Source: CBDCKN01 sp965219035 (lineage in GTDB: Bacteria; Gemmatimonadota; Gemmatimonadetes; Longimicrobiales; Gaopeijiaceae). Taken from it: a stretch of 64,000 nucleotides of DNA. This document shows, piece by piece, positions 50,378-58,053 of the stretch. A program made the translations under genes and the position numbers. Under the pieces are notes generated by a model. That model saw only the letters and a program-made list of their open reading frames with translations, was not told the DNA's origin and made no database searches. Every line of letters starts with the position of its first letter. Within the stretch, counting starts at the first letter, position 1. The DNA lies in contig CBDCMR010000003.1 of NCBI GenBank assembly GCA_965219035.1, positions 1,798,001-1,862,000 on the forward strand, given 5' to 3'.

Positions 50378-51044
50378 TCAGCCTGCTGCGACAAGCTGGC
50401 CCGATGACCTTCCCGGCGGGAAGTCCTTCAGGATCTTCTCCACCGCCTCGCTGACATACATCCGGACCTTCTTAGGATCCGGATCAAGACGCAGCGATTT
50501 GCTGGCCGACCCTCGAAAGACGACTTCGTCCGTTCGGACGTCGATTATGTCCAGAACCAAGGTTCCGCGCAGGTATTCGCGTACGCGGCCCGTACCCCCG
50601 TATCCGGCGCCCGGATAGCCATAGAACGGCCTGAGGTATCGGCCACCATAAAGCGAAAGGCCAAAGGACCCTCGATAAGGAGGACCGCGGGTACACGTAC
50701 GGTCCTCCATAGCCGTAGGATCCATAGCCATAGGATCCATCGATCCTCGACTTCTCCTCTGCCGTCACGCGGTAGACAATCCGGAGGTCAGGAGCGTCGG
50801 ACGTCACCTTGCGATAACCCATCCTGCCGAGTTCGCCCTCCACTGCATCTTGGATATGCCGTTCCAACAATGGGCTATTCACGGCCGGATCAGCGCTCGC
50901 GTCCGCCTCCTGGTCGCCCCAGTCGTACGTGCTCAACTGCGTGAACGACACTTCCGCGTCGTAGTCCGTCCGTACTTGCATAGTGGTGCAGCCGGCTAGG
51001 GCAAGGACAGCAAAGAAACTCAGTGTGGCATGAGAGGCATTCAT
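50378..51044 (-). pseudogene. DUF4136-type lipoprotein, frameshifted
   Basis: ATG 51044 starts a lipoprotein (LSFFAVLALAGC) with the DUF4136 opening VRTDYDAEVSFTQLSTYDWG and LRIVYRVTAEEKS. Near 50670-50700, in a Gly/Tyr-rich stretch made of repeated GATCCATAGCC units, the frame breaks. The expected end (LVLDIIDVRTDEVVFRGSAS...VSEAVEKILKDFPP) lies in another frame and stops at 50378. It is either a pseudogene or a slippage-prone repeat tract. Confidence 0.75.
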
Positions 51045-51178
51045 CGCACGAACTCCTTCCTGTAAGGCTCAGCTAACTGGCCAGCGGCTTGTCGACGCCA
51101 CGTTGGTGTCCAGTAGCACTCACAGGGTTAGTGCGCGTGACCCCCAAGATCTTACAGATGCTTCGGTGTGTGGTGCGT

Positions 51179-51496
51179 TTAGTGCGGATCGGCCTGAGCT
51201 GCGGGGGGTTCGGGCTCGCGACCGTGCCCGTTCTCAATATTCGCATCCGATGCATCGAGGCATCGCTCCAGGATCGAGCTTTCAAGCTTCTCGAAGGCTG
51301 CTCTGTCCGCCACGCCCGAGTCCCATCGGTCCCGCGCAGCGGCCCCGATGGCTCGAAGCTGAGCCGCGTAACCTCGGCAGTCGCGGCACATGAGGAGGTG
51401 GAACTGGACAAGGGCCCGGCTCAACCATGCGGCGTCGGCGAGCTCCTCGCTGGCAACGAGGCGCGCAACTTCTTTGCAGTTCGGCATGTTAATCAT
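51179..51496 (-). CDS. anti-sigma factor with zinc-finger-type N-terminus
   Basis: About 105 residues from ATG 51496; its start overlaps the sigma-factor TGA. CKEVARLVASEE...HLLMCRDCRGYAAQL is the zf-HC2/ZAS pattern (His-x3-Cys-x2-Cys plus an upstream Cys), which binds and restrains an ECF sigma factor. There is no transmembrane helix, so it would be a soluble type. The partner sigma gene upstream is frameshifted, so the anti-sigma may be orphaned. Confidence 0.75.
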   Translation of the reverse strand: MINMPNCKEVARLVASEELADAAWLSRALVQFHLLMCRDCRGYAAQLRAIGAAARDRWDSGVADRAAFEKLESSILERCLDASDANIENGHGREPEPPAAQADPH

Positions 51497-52085
51497 GGCT
51501 CGATACCTTTGGCTTCCAGGCATTCCCGTAGGCGATTGCGGACCCGATGCAGTAGGACTCCTAGGTTGGTGCGCGTGACCTCCAGAATCTTACAGATTTC
51601 TTGGGTATCCATCCCTTCGATCTCACGCAGGAGGAAGGCCATCCGCTGGTTGGTTGGAACCCGGTCCAGACAGCCGTCAATTCCCCGCCGCACCTCGGCA
51701 TCGTAGACCTCCGCGTCCAGCTCCCGGCGTCATCAAACCGCTGCTCGAAGACTTCCTCGATGTCGTCCATCTCGTTGTCTCGCCGCAGATTCCGCCGCGC
51801 TGCGGCCATCTTCTTGTACAGGATGCCGAACAGCCAGGTCCGGACATGGGATCGGCCCTCAAATCGGGGCGCCGTCTCGATGAAGGTGACGAAGGTGTCC
51901 TGCGCGACGTCCTCGGCCAGTTGAGGGGCGAAGCCGGCACTGCGGGCGGCGCGGAGGATTTGAGGGAGATAACGGCGAACGACCTCCTCGAGCGCTTGGG
52001 CATCGCGCTCCCTGATCCGCGCCGCGAAGCCGGGATCGTCCACGAACGTAGCTCTCGCTGCGCCACTCGTTGTCGTGCCCGCCAC
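51493..52085 (-). pseudogene. ECF RNA-polymerase sigma factor, frameshifted
   Basis: GTG 52085. Region 2 is clear (AQALEEVVRRYLPQILRAAR, LAEDVAQDTFVTFIETAP, RTWLFGILYKKMAAARRNL). After FDDAGSWTRR a one-base loss near 51710 throws the frame. Region 4 then follows in the correct sense in another frame (GIDGCLDRVPTNQRMAFLLR, MDTQEICKILEVTRTN) and ends at 51493, overlapping the anti-sigma start. Sequencing error is possible, but neighbouring genes are also broken. Confidence 0.8.
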
Positions 52086-52219
52086 TCAATCCTCGGCAAT
52101 CGGGAGTGTAAGAGATCGAGCCCGTGGCGCACTCACTGCCAACAGAAAGGAGTCGCCGGATTCTCTGGCAGGATCTCCTGATCCTAGGTGTCGCTCGGCC
52201 ACTTTAAGGTATCATTGCC

Positions 52220-52440
52220 ATGACTACCACACTGACGGCGCCCGAAACAGCGCAGGCGCTCAAAACAATACCAGAACGGCACGTAACCGAACAGGAAGCC
52301 CGCGCGGTCGCCGAAGCGGCTCGCGAGAAGGAGTGGAGGAGCCCAAGCTTCCTCAAAGAGCTGTTCGGCGGCAACCTGAGGCTCGACCTGATTCATCCGT
52401 ACCCCTCCCCCGATCCCGAGGACGAAGCGCACGCTAGGCC
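52220..52440 (+). pseudogene. N-terminal fragment of acyl-CoA dehydrogenase
   Basis: MTTTLTAPETAQALKTIPER, then EWRSPSFLKELFGGNLRLDL and HPYPSPDPEDEA, is the start of a large acyl-CoA dehydrogenase-family protein (from memory, this lead precedes the FAD domain). After about residue 73 the similarity ends and the frame becomes arginine/proline-rich. 52441-52571 has no gene that I can identify. Confidence 0.55.
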
Positions 52441-52571
52441 GTCACTTTTCCCCAGGATAGCACACCATGGAACCGCATCGCGTGTAGTAGATCGGTGCGG
52501 CGTTTTGTTCGCCGGATCGTCGAGGGTAGATTCCCCTCGCTCGTTCGAACCGCTACCAGGTCCGAGAAAGG

Positions 52572-53213
52572 GTGCGATTGAGGATCCCTACCAGAGTTGC
52601 GGCTACTGCACTCCTCATCGTGAGCCTCGTGGCGACGGGCCTCGCGCTGGCGCCGACCTGCGCTCGGGCGCAGGATCCCGTGGCCGATCCGCCGGCCCGG
52701 GAAGCCGCTGCGCCCGACTCCGCGAGCGCACCGCGTCGACACAGCGCCGGTGGCGCCTTCCTGCGCTCCGTGCTCATACCGGGCTGGGGCCAAGCCACGG
52801 TGGGATCGCCCGATCGAGGAGCGTTCTACTTCGGCGTAGAGTCGATGAGCCTCTGGATGATCCTGAAGACGTCAAAGACCCTGGGAAGCGCCAGGGACAT
52901 CGTGGCCCTGAGACGGGCCGAGGCCGAGGCGCGGGTCATCGGCGAGGGTACGGTCGTCGACCCGGTGGAGATCGCCAACCTCGTCGACGAGGATGAAGTG
53001 GTACAGGACGCCGAGGAGCTGGTGGAGATCCGTTCGCAGCAGAAGGAAGACTGGCTGGCCGTCGGGATCTTCTTTCTGTTCCTGGGGGGTGCCGATGCGT
53101 TCGTGGCGGCGCATCTGGCCGACTTCCCGGAGCCCCTGGAGGCCGCGATCCGGCCTCTACCGAACATGGGGGTAGAGCTCGCGTTCTCGCTGCCGTTCGA
53201 TCCGTTCCGCTAG
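52572..53213 (+). CDS. secreted or membrane protein of DUF5683-like type
   Basis: 213 residues, GTG start. A signal peptide ends near TCARAQ. A proline-rich linker precedes the conserved-looking SVLIPGWGQATVGSPDRGAFYFGVE, the motif of DUF5683-like proteins with two or three short hydrophobic segments. An acidic helix (about 115-150) and a second hydrophobic segment (LAVGIFFLFLGGADAFVAAHL) follow. Function unknown. The TAG stop is formed by the left end of the full-length MITE-like element. Confidence 0.7.
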   Translation: MRLRIPTRVAATALLIVSLVATGLALAPTCARAQDPVADPPAREAAAPDSASAPRRHSAGGAFLRSVLIPGWGQATVGSPDRGAFYFGVESMSLWMILKTSKTLGSARDIVALRRAEAEARVIGEGTVVDPVEIANLVDEDEVVQDAEELVEIRSQQKEDWLAVGIFFLFLGGADAFVAAHLADFPEPLEAAIRPLPNMGVELAFSLPFDPFR

Positions 53214-53375
53214 TGTGGTGTCCCAGAAGTTCGCGAGCCACCGAGAGTGCCGAGGCGCCGGATTCTGCAAGGCGCGACGACGAGGAATAGCAGCGCTATT
53301 TCGAGGAGGAGGAACGCCGCAGGGCCGGATGCATCGGTGCTCGAATGGCCGAGACACTTCTGGGACACCACGCTA
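53211..53375 (+). mobile_element. full-length MITE-like element between convergent genes
   Basis: 165 bp with 20-bp terminal inverted repeats that differ at one base: TAGTGTGGTGTCCCAGAAGT and the complement of ACTTCTGGGACACCACGCTA. CTAG flanks both ends. There is no coding potential. The interior ends with GGATGCATCGG...TGGCCGAGACACTT, the same core as the medium forms at 32117 and 41877, so those are probably internal-deletion or sibling derivatives. Its two CTAG edges provide the TAG stops of both the upstream gene and the convergent LpxH-like gene. Confidence 0.85.
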
Positions 53376-54110
53376 GCTCTGCCACTCCCCGAGCATCGGC
53401 GGCTCCCCCTCGCGCAACACCAGGTAGCTCCGGTGGTGGACCCAGTCTCCGGCGTTCACGTAGTAGCGTCGGGGCTCGACCTCTTCGAGGGTGGGGATGT
53501 GGGTGTGTCCGAGGACCACGAGGTCCAGGTCGGGCTCGTCCTTGAGCTTTTGTCGACCCCACTCCTGCAGCACCATGGCCCGGGTGCGCTCCCTGTCGGA
53601 AGGTCCCGTCAGCCGATGCTCGGTCTTCGAGACACGGTCGGCCAGGGCCGCCCCCACGTCGGGATGGAGCCACCGGAAGGACCATCGGGTGATCCGGCTG
53701 CGCAACACCGTGCGAAGAACGCGATATCCCAGGTCGCCACGCCCGAGGCCGTCGCCGTGAGCTAGAAACGTGCGGAAGCCCGCAAGGTCCAGCAGCGCGG
53801 GATCCCGCAAGAACGTGACCCCGATCTCGTCGGTCAGGAAGGATCCCCCCCACCAGTCGTGGTTGCCACCCATTAGCGTCACCGGGACCCCTCCGTCCAC
53901 GAGCCTCGCGAGAGCACCGAGCGCCCGGGTGTGGCCCCGGGGAACCGCCGAACGGTACTCGAACCAGAAATCGAAGAGGTCCCCGTTGAGGATGAGCTGC
54001 GACGCCGCCGTGCCCGTATGCTCGAGCCAACCCTGGAACGCGTCTTCGGTCTCCCGCGGGACGACCCCGAGGTGAATGTCGCTTGCGAGATGGATGGGTT
54101 TCTCTGACAT
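53373..54110 (-). CDS. UDP-2,3-diacylglucosamine diphosphatase-like metallophosphatase
   Basis: 245 residues from ATG 54110. A calcineurin-type phosphoesterase: SDIHLG (D-x-H), LILNGDLFDFWFEY, GGNHDWW, LAHGDGLGRGD and GHTHIPTLE supply the two-metal site. NGDLFDFWFEY is characteristic of LpxH, which makes lipid X in lipid A synthesis. A long in-frame upstream extension is unlikely. It is divergent from the lipoprotein gene at 54264. Its TAG stop comes from the MITE-like element. Confidence 0.88.
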   Translation of the reverse strand: MSEKPIHLASDIHLGVVPRETEDAFQGWLEHTGTAASQLILNGDLFDFWFEYRSAVPRGHTRALGALARLVDGGVPVTLMGGNHDWWGGSFLTDEIGVTFLRDPALLDLAGFRTFLAHGDGLGRGDLGYRVLRTVLRSRITRWSFRWLHPDVGAALADRVSKTEHRLTGPSDRERTRAMVLQEWGRQKLKDEPDLDLVVLGHTHIPTLEEVEPRRYYVNAGDWVHHRSYLVLREGEPPMLGEWQS

Positions 54111-54263
54111 GGGGATCGGAAGGTAAACTGTGTGTATTACCCTGGGGAAGTACGTTTGCGGGGGCACTTGGAACGCTCGATCGGAGCGGGGGTTTCCCCC
54201 GCGTGACGTGATGACCCGCACGGATCAGTGAACGAGACCACGGAGATCAGGGGCGGCGCCCTC

Positions 54264-54962
54264 ATGACGGCGATACGAGTCCTGAAGATCAGGTTTGCCT
54301 TCTCATTGGCGGTCGCTGCGATGGTGGGGACGACCTGTGGCGGCTCACCGCCGGAGCTACCCGCTCCGACCGTGGACGCGCAGCAGGCCGTAGCGGCGGC
54401 GGCGAAGAGCAACCCGTTCCCGCGTGCCGCTCGCGTCTTCTTCAAGTGGAGCATCCGGGAGCCCAACCTCCGGGTCGGAGGCGACGGTGTGGCCCGGCTC
54501 GAGCCACCTGACCGGGCGCGCTTGGATCTATTCTTGGGAAACGGGCAATCGGCCCTGGCCGTGGCGTTGGTCGACGACGATCTGCGGGCTCCCGAAGGAA
54601 CTTCCTTGCAGGTCGTCCCGTCTCCGCCCCTTCTATGGGCGTCTCTGGGAGTGTTCAGGCCGGGTGACGGCGTGACGCTCCTGGGAGCGGAGGAGCGAGA
54701 TGAGGCCCTTCGGTTGCGATATGCGCTCGGCGACGGCGACGAGCTCTGGTATGAGCTTCGTGACGACAAGCTGACCGGCGTCGAGCTCTTGCACGACGGG
54801 AGCGCCCTCCATCGGGTCGCCCTGGACCGTGAGGTGGAGTGGGAGTTGCCCCGTGGGGCCACCTACCGCAATCTGGCCTCGTTCAGAGAGCTCAAGATAA
54901 CCGTCGAGTCCGTTGAGCATGTGGAGTCTTACCCAGCCGACATCTGGAGTCCCCACCGCTAA
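54264..54962 (+). CDS. envelope lipoprotein, unknown
   Basis: About 232 residues from ATG 54264 (GTG 54228 possible). A hydrophobic lead ends in the lipobox-like MVGTTCGG. The mature part has a half-barrel-like alternating beta pattern (ARLDLFLGNGQSALAVALVDD, LRYALGDGDELWYELRDDKLTG) reminiscent of LolA/LolB-type lipid carriers, but I cannot assign a family. The LptE-like gene starts 17 bases downstream, so the pair may act together in lipopolysaccharide or lipoprotein traffic. Confidence 0.6.
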   Translation: MTAIRVLKIRFAFSLAVAAMVGTTCGGSPPELPAPTVDAQQAVAAAAKSNPFPRAARVFFKWSIREPNLRVGGDGVARLEPPDRARLDLFLGNGQSALAVALVDDDLRAPEGTSLQVVPSPPLLWASLGVFRPGDGVTLLGAEERDEALRLRYALGDGDELWYELRDDKLTGVELLHDGSALHRVALDREVEWELPRGATYRNLASFRELKITVESVEHVESYPADIWSPHR

Positions 54963-54978
54963 CGGTGGACGCCGCGTC

Positions 54979-55515
54979 GTGATCCAGGGGGCGATACGGG
55001 AGTCGATCAGAGGCCCCGTCCGGGGTCTGATCGTGTCGTGCCTGGTCGCATCCGTGGCCGCGTGCAACTACAGCTTCGGATCGGGGAGCTTCCCCGACCA
55101 CATCCGGACCGTTGCCATCCTGCCGTTCGAGAACGACACCAACCGCTTCGAGCTGACTCAAGAGCTCCACGACAAGCTGCTTCGCGAGCTGCCCCGAGCC
55201 CTGGGCATCACGAACGCCGGTGAGGAGGTCGCCGATGCGATCGTCCAAGGCCGCATCATCCGGTACGACCTGACGACCCCCCTGTTCCGACCCGGCCAGC
55301 GGAGAGACCAGGTGGAGGTTCTCCAGCGCCAGGTGAGCATCCGGGTGGAGGTCGAGCTGATCGACCGGGTCCAGAATGTGATCCTCTGGGACGACCTCGC
55401 CCTCAGAGCGCAAGGGCAGTACCTGGAGGAGAGCGAAACCGAGGAGGTGGCTCGGGCGGAGGCCATCGAGCTGCTCGTTCAAAGCATCGTGGACGGCGCC
55501 CAGTCAAACTGGTAG
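54979..55515 (+). CDS. lptE: LptE-like LPS-assembly lipoprotein
   Basis: About 178 residues from GTG 54979. The signal ends in SVAAC with CNYSFGSGSFPDHIRTVAILPFEND, matching the LptE opening (C-x-Y-x-F...P...TVAI). The mature domain continues with GRIIRYDLTTP and VEVELIDRVQNVILWDD. LptE plugs the LptD barrel and helps insert LPS into the outer membrane. It is followed, after 69 bases, by the antiporter operon on the same strand. Confidence 0.8.
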   Translation: MIQGAIRESIRGPVRGLIVSCLVASVAACNYSFGSGSFPDHIRTVAILPFENDTNRFELTQELHDKLLRELPRALGITNAGEEVADAIVQGRIIRYDLTTPLFRPGQRRDQVEVLQRQVSIRVEVELIDRVQNVILWDDLALRAQGQYLEESETEEVARAEAIELLVQSIVDGAQSNW

Positions 55516-55584
55516 GTTTGGCGTCCGAAATCAGCCTGGACGGTTCTGTCCGGGGGGCATCCAACACGGAGCGAAGGAGTCGGA

Positions 55585-56061
55585 TTGGCAAGAGTTGTGG
55601 GCTTGGGAGCGGCGCTCTTCGCCCTGTGGCTTCTCCTTTCCGGGCACTACACGCCTCTGCTTCTGGGATTCGGCGTCGGCTCCTCGGCGCTGGTCGTCTA
55701 CATCGCTCACCGCATGGACGTGGTGGACTACGAGGGTGTTCCCCTCTCCATTGCGGGACGGTTCCTCGGCTACTTTCCTTGGCTTCTCAAGGAGATCTGG
55801 GTGGCCAATCTCAACGTGGCCCGGATCATCCTTACCCCCAGCCTTCCCATCAGCCCGATCACGGTCGTGTTCAACGCCTCCCAGAAGACCGACCTGGGAC
55901 GCGTGATCTATGCGAACTCCATCACCCTGACACCGGGGACCATCACGACGGGGGTGAGCGGTGACGAGCTCGAGATCCATGCCCTGACCTGGCACGACGT
56001 GGACGGCCGCGAGGAAGACGAGATGGACCAGCGCGTGTCCTGGGTGGAGGGTGCTTCCTGA
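55585..56061 (+). CDS. mrpE: Mrp antiporter subunit E
   Basis: 158 residues, TTG start with AAGGAG seven bases upstream. Short integral protein of multisubunit cation/H+ antiporters: a hydrophobic N-terminus (LFALWLLLSGHYTPLLLGFGVGSSALVVYI), then LKEIWVANLNVARIILTP and DLGRVIYANSITLTPGTITTGV, the MNHE signature. It is the first gene of an operon in which each gene overlaps or abuts the next. Confidence 0.93.
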   Translation: MARVVGLGAALFALWLLLSGHYTPLLLGFGVGSSALVVYIAHRMDVVDYEGVPLSIAGRFLGYFPWLLKEIWVANLNVARIILTPSLPISPITVVFNASQKTDLGRVIYANSITLTPGTITTGVSGDELEIHALTWHDVDGREEDEMDQRVSWVEGAS

Positions 56062-56351
56062 TGTTCGTCGTGGCGACGGCGGGCCTGATGGTAAGCATGA
56101 CGCTGGCCATGACACGGGCGCTCCTGGGGCCCACGGTCTACGACCGGGTCATGGCCCTCAACATGTTTGGGACGAAGACGGTGCTTCTCATCGCGGTTCT
56201 GGGCTTTCTCGCGGGGCGCCCGGAGTTCCTGGATCTCGCCCTGGTCTATGCCCTCATCAACTTCATCGGCACCATCGCCGTGCTGAAGTTCTTCGAGGTG
56301 GGCAATTTGGGACGCGGGGCGAGTAGCGCCGTCTCGCGGGGCGAGGCGTGA
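56061..56351 (+). CDS. mrpF: Mrp antiporter subunit F
   Basis: 96 residues; its ATG shares one base with the mrpE stop. Three helices, with the MrpF pattern RALLGPTVYDRVMALNMFGT and LDLALVYALINFIGTIAVLKFF. Small membrane subunit required for assembly of the antiporter. Confidence 0.92.
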   Translation: MFVVATAGLMVSMTLAMTRALLGPTVYDRVMALNMFGTKTVLLIAVLGFLAGRPEFLDLALVYALINFIGTIAVLKFFEVGNLGRGASSAVSRGEA

Positions 56352-56674
56352 TGGAAATGATGGCCGACGTCCTGAGCTGGGTCTGCATCTTCGGGGGTCT
56401 CTTCTTCATCGTGGTGGGCGCGGTCGGCGTCATTCGCATGCCGGACGTCTACACGCGGCTTCACGCGGCGGGGATGACGGACACCATTGGAGCCGGCCTC
56501 ATGCTCATCGGCATGTCGTTCCAGGCGGGCATCACCCTCGTGGCCGTGCGGCTCCTCCTGATCTGGGGGTTCCTCCTCTTCACGAGCCCCATCGCCACCC
56601 ACGCCCTCTCCAGGGCCGCCCTCCACGGCAACGTGGTCCCGATTCGAATCGACTTCGAGAGAGGTGACTCATAG
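56348..56674 (+). CDS. mrpG: Mrp antiporter subunit G
   Basis: 108 residues, four-base overlap with mrpF. The PhaG/MnhG pattern is clear: GGLFFIVVGAVGVIRMPDVYTRLHAAGMTDTIGAGL, then LLLIWGFLLFTSPIATHALSRAA. Three transmembrane helices. Confidence 0.93.
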   Translation: MMEMMADVLSWVCIFGGLFFIVVGAVGVIRMPDVYTRLHAAGMTDTIGAGLMLIGMSFQAGITLVAVRLLLIWGFLLFTSPIATHALSRAALHGNVVPIRIDFERGDS

Positions 56675-56703
56675 AAGTCCTGGTCGACATCTTCCTCCTG
56701 GTC

Positions 56704-57288
56704 ATGCTGGCGGTGACGGCGCTGGCGCTCCTGAAGCTCAGGAACCTGTTTGCCGTGGCGATGCTGGCGGGCATCTTCAGCCTCCTGTCGGCGGCCCTCT
56801 TCACGGTCATGGACGCCGTGGACGTGGCCTTCACCGAGGCATCGGTGGGTGCGGGAATCTCCACGGTCCTCATGCTCGGATGCATGGCGTTGGTGGGGCA
56901 CACCTCGAAGGGCCCGTCCAGACCCGCTCTTCTGCCCCTGTTCGTCGTGCTCGTGACGGGCGGCGCGCTCGTCTACGGCACCCTGGATATGCCTCCGTAC
57001 GGAGACCCTGCGAATCCCGTCCACCACCACGTGGCGGACCACTACTTGGAGGAGTCGGGCCACGAGATCGGCGTGCCCAACGTGGTGACGTCGGTCCTGG
57101 CCAGCTATCGGGGCTACGATACCATGGGAGAGACCACGGTGATCTTCACCGCCATGGTGGGTGTGCTCCTGCTCATGGCCCAGGTCCGCAGAAGAGAATG
57201 GTCGGAAGAGGAGCGTTTGGTTGGCGGGCCTTCGGCGGATGGTCCGGGCGAGCAAGCTCCGAGCGAGCGAGGTGACCATGGAGGATAA
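56704..57288 (+). CDS. MbhD/MbhE-like subunit (C-terminal part of MrpA)
   Basis: At least 194 residues. MLAVTALALLKLRNLFAVAM...LFTVMDAVDVAFTEASVGAGIS is the DUF4040/MbhD pattern. The second half (NVVTSVLASYRGYDTMGETTVIF) is the MbhE/MrpA-C motif. In Mrp systems this is the tail of MrpA. Here it is a separate protein, as in archaeal-type and Mbh-linked operons. The family start would lie at 56671 (IEVLVDIFLLV), where the only codon is ATA overlapping the mrpG stop as ATAG. An ATA start, CTG 56680 or ATG 56704 are the options. Confidence 0.88.
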   Translation: MLAVTALALLKLRNLFAVAMLAGIFSLLSAALFTVMDAVDVAFTEASVGAGISTVLMLGCMALVGHTSKGPSRPALLPLFVVLVTGGALVYGTLDMPPYGDPANPVHHHVADHYLEESGHEIGVPNVVTSVLASYRGYDTMGETTVIFTAMVGVLLLMAQVRRREWSEEERLVGGPSADGPGEQAPSERGDHGG

Positions 57289-57703
57289 GGTCATCCTGCG
57301 GGTCGGCGCCAAGATCCTCATCCCCTTCATCCTGCTCTTCGCCCTGTACGTGCAGTTCCACGGCGACTACGGGCCGGGCGGTGGTTTCCAGGCCGGCGTC
57401 ATCTTCGCCGCAGGCTTCATCCTCTACAGCCTCATCTTCGGCGTGGATATGGCCAGGGAGGTCCTGCCCTTGTCGGTGGCATGGTTCTGTGGCGCCGCTG
57501 GCGTCCTGATCTACGCCGGCGTAGGAGTGGTCACCATGTTGCTCGGTGGCGAATTCCTTGACTACGGCGTACTCGCCCACGAGCCGGAGCACGGCCAGCA
57601 CTGGGGCATCCTTCTGGTGGAGCTGGGCGTCCTGACGACGGTGTTCGGAGTCATGGTCGCCATCTTCTACTCCTTCGCGGGGCGCCGGGGGCTCCGCGCA
57701 TGA
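57278..57703 (+). CDS. mrpB: Mrp antiporter subunit B
   Basis: About 142 residues from ATG 57278, overlapping the previous gene by 11 bases. The MnhB pattern is RVGAKILIPFILLFALYVQFHGDYGPGGGFQAGVIFAAGFILYSL. The GPGGGFQ loop is diagnostic. Four helices. The C-terminus overlaps mrpC by four bases. Confidence 0.94.
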   Translation: MEDKVILRVGAKILIPFILLFALYVQFHGDYGPGGGFQAGVIFAAGFILYSLIFGVDMAREVLPLSVAWFCGAAGVLIYAGVGVVTMLLGGEFLDYGVLAHEPEHGQHWGILLVELGVLTTVFGVMVAIFYSFAGRRGLRA

Positions 57704-58053
57704 GGCTGCTGGGCCTCGTCAACTACTGGATCTTCATCTTCCTCATGATGGTCGGGTTCTACATCCTGATCTCCCGAGGAAACCTCATCAAGAAGGTCGT
57801 GGGGCTGAACATCTTCCAGACTTCGGTCTTCATCCTCTACATCAGCATGGGCAAGATCCAGGGCGGGACGGCGCCGATCCTCACGGAGGGTGACGTCGTG
57901 TACTCCAATCCGCTTCCCCACGTCCTCATCCTCACCGCCATCGTCGTGGGCATCGCCACCACCGCCGTGGGCCTGAGCCTGATCGTCCGCATACACGAGG
58001 CGTATGGGACCATCGAGGAAGACGAGATCCACAGCCAGGATCTCGCCGAGTGA
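57700..58053 (+). CDS. mrpC: Mrp antiporter subunit C (NuoK-like)
   Basis: 117 residues with three helices. GFYILISRGNLIKKVVGLNIFQTSVFILYI carries the conserved region, and PLPHVLILTAIVVGIATTAVGLSL is the MrpC/NuoK signature. It forms part of the proton pathway together with MrpA-type subunits. Confidence 0.94.
   Translation: MRLLGLVNYWIFIFLMMVGFYILISRGNLIKKVVGLNIFQTSVFILYISMGKIQGGTAPILTEGDVVYSNPLPHVLILTAIVVGIATTAVGLSLIVRIHEAYGTIEEDEIHSQDLAE

Noticed and set aside
50670..50740. Selenocysteine or programmed frameshift explaining the broken DUF4136 gene
   Set aside because: The break is a frame change in a simple repeat, not an in-frame TGA, and neighbouring genes are also decayed.
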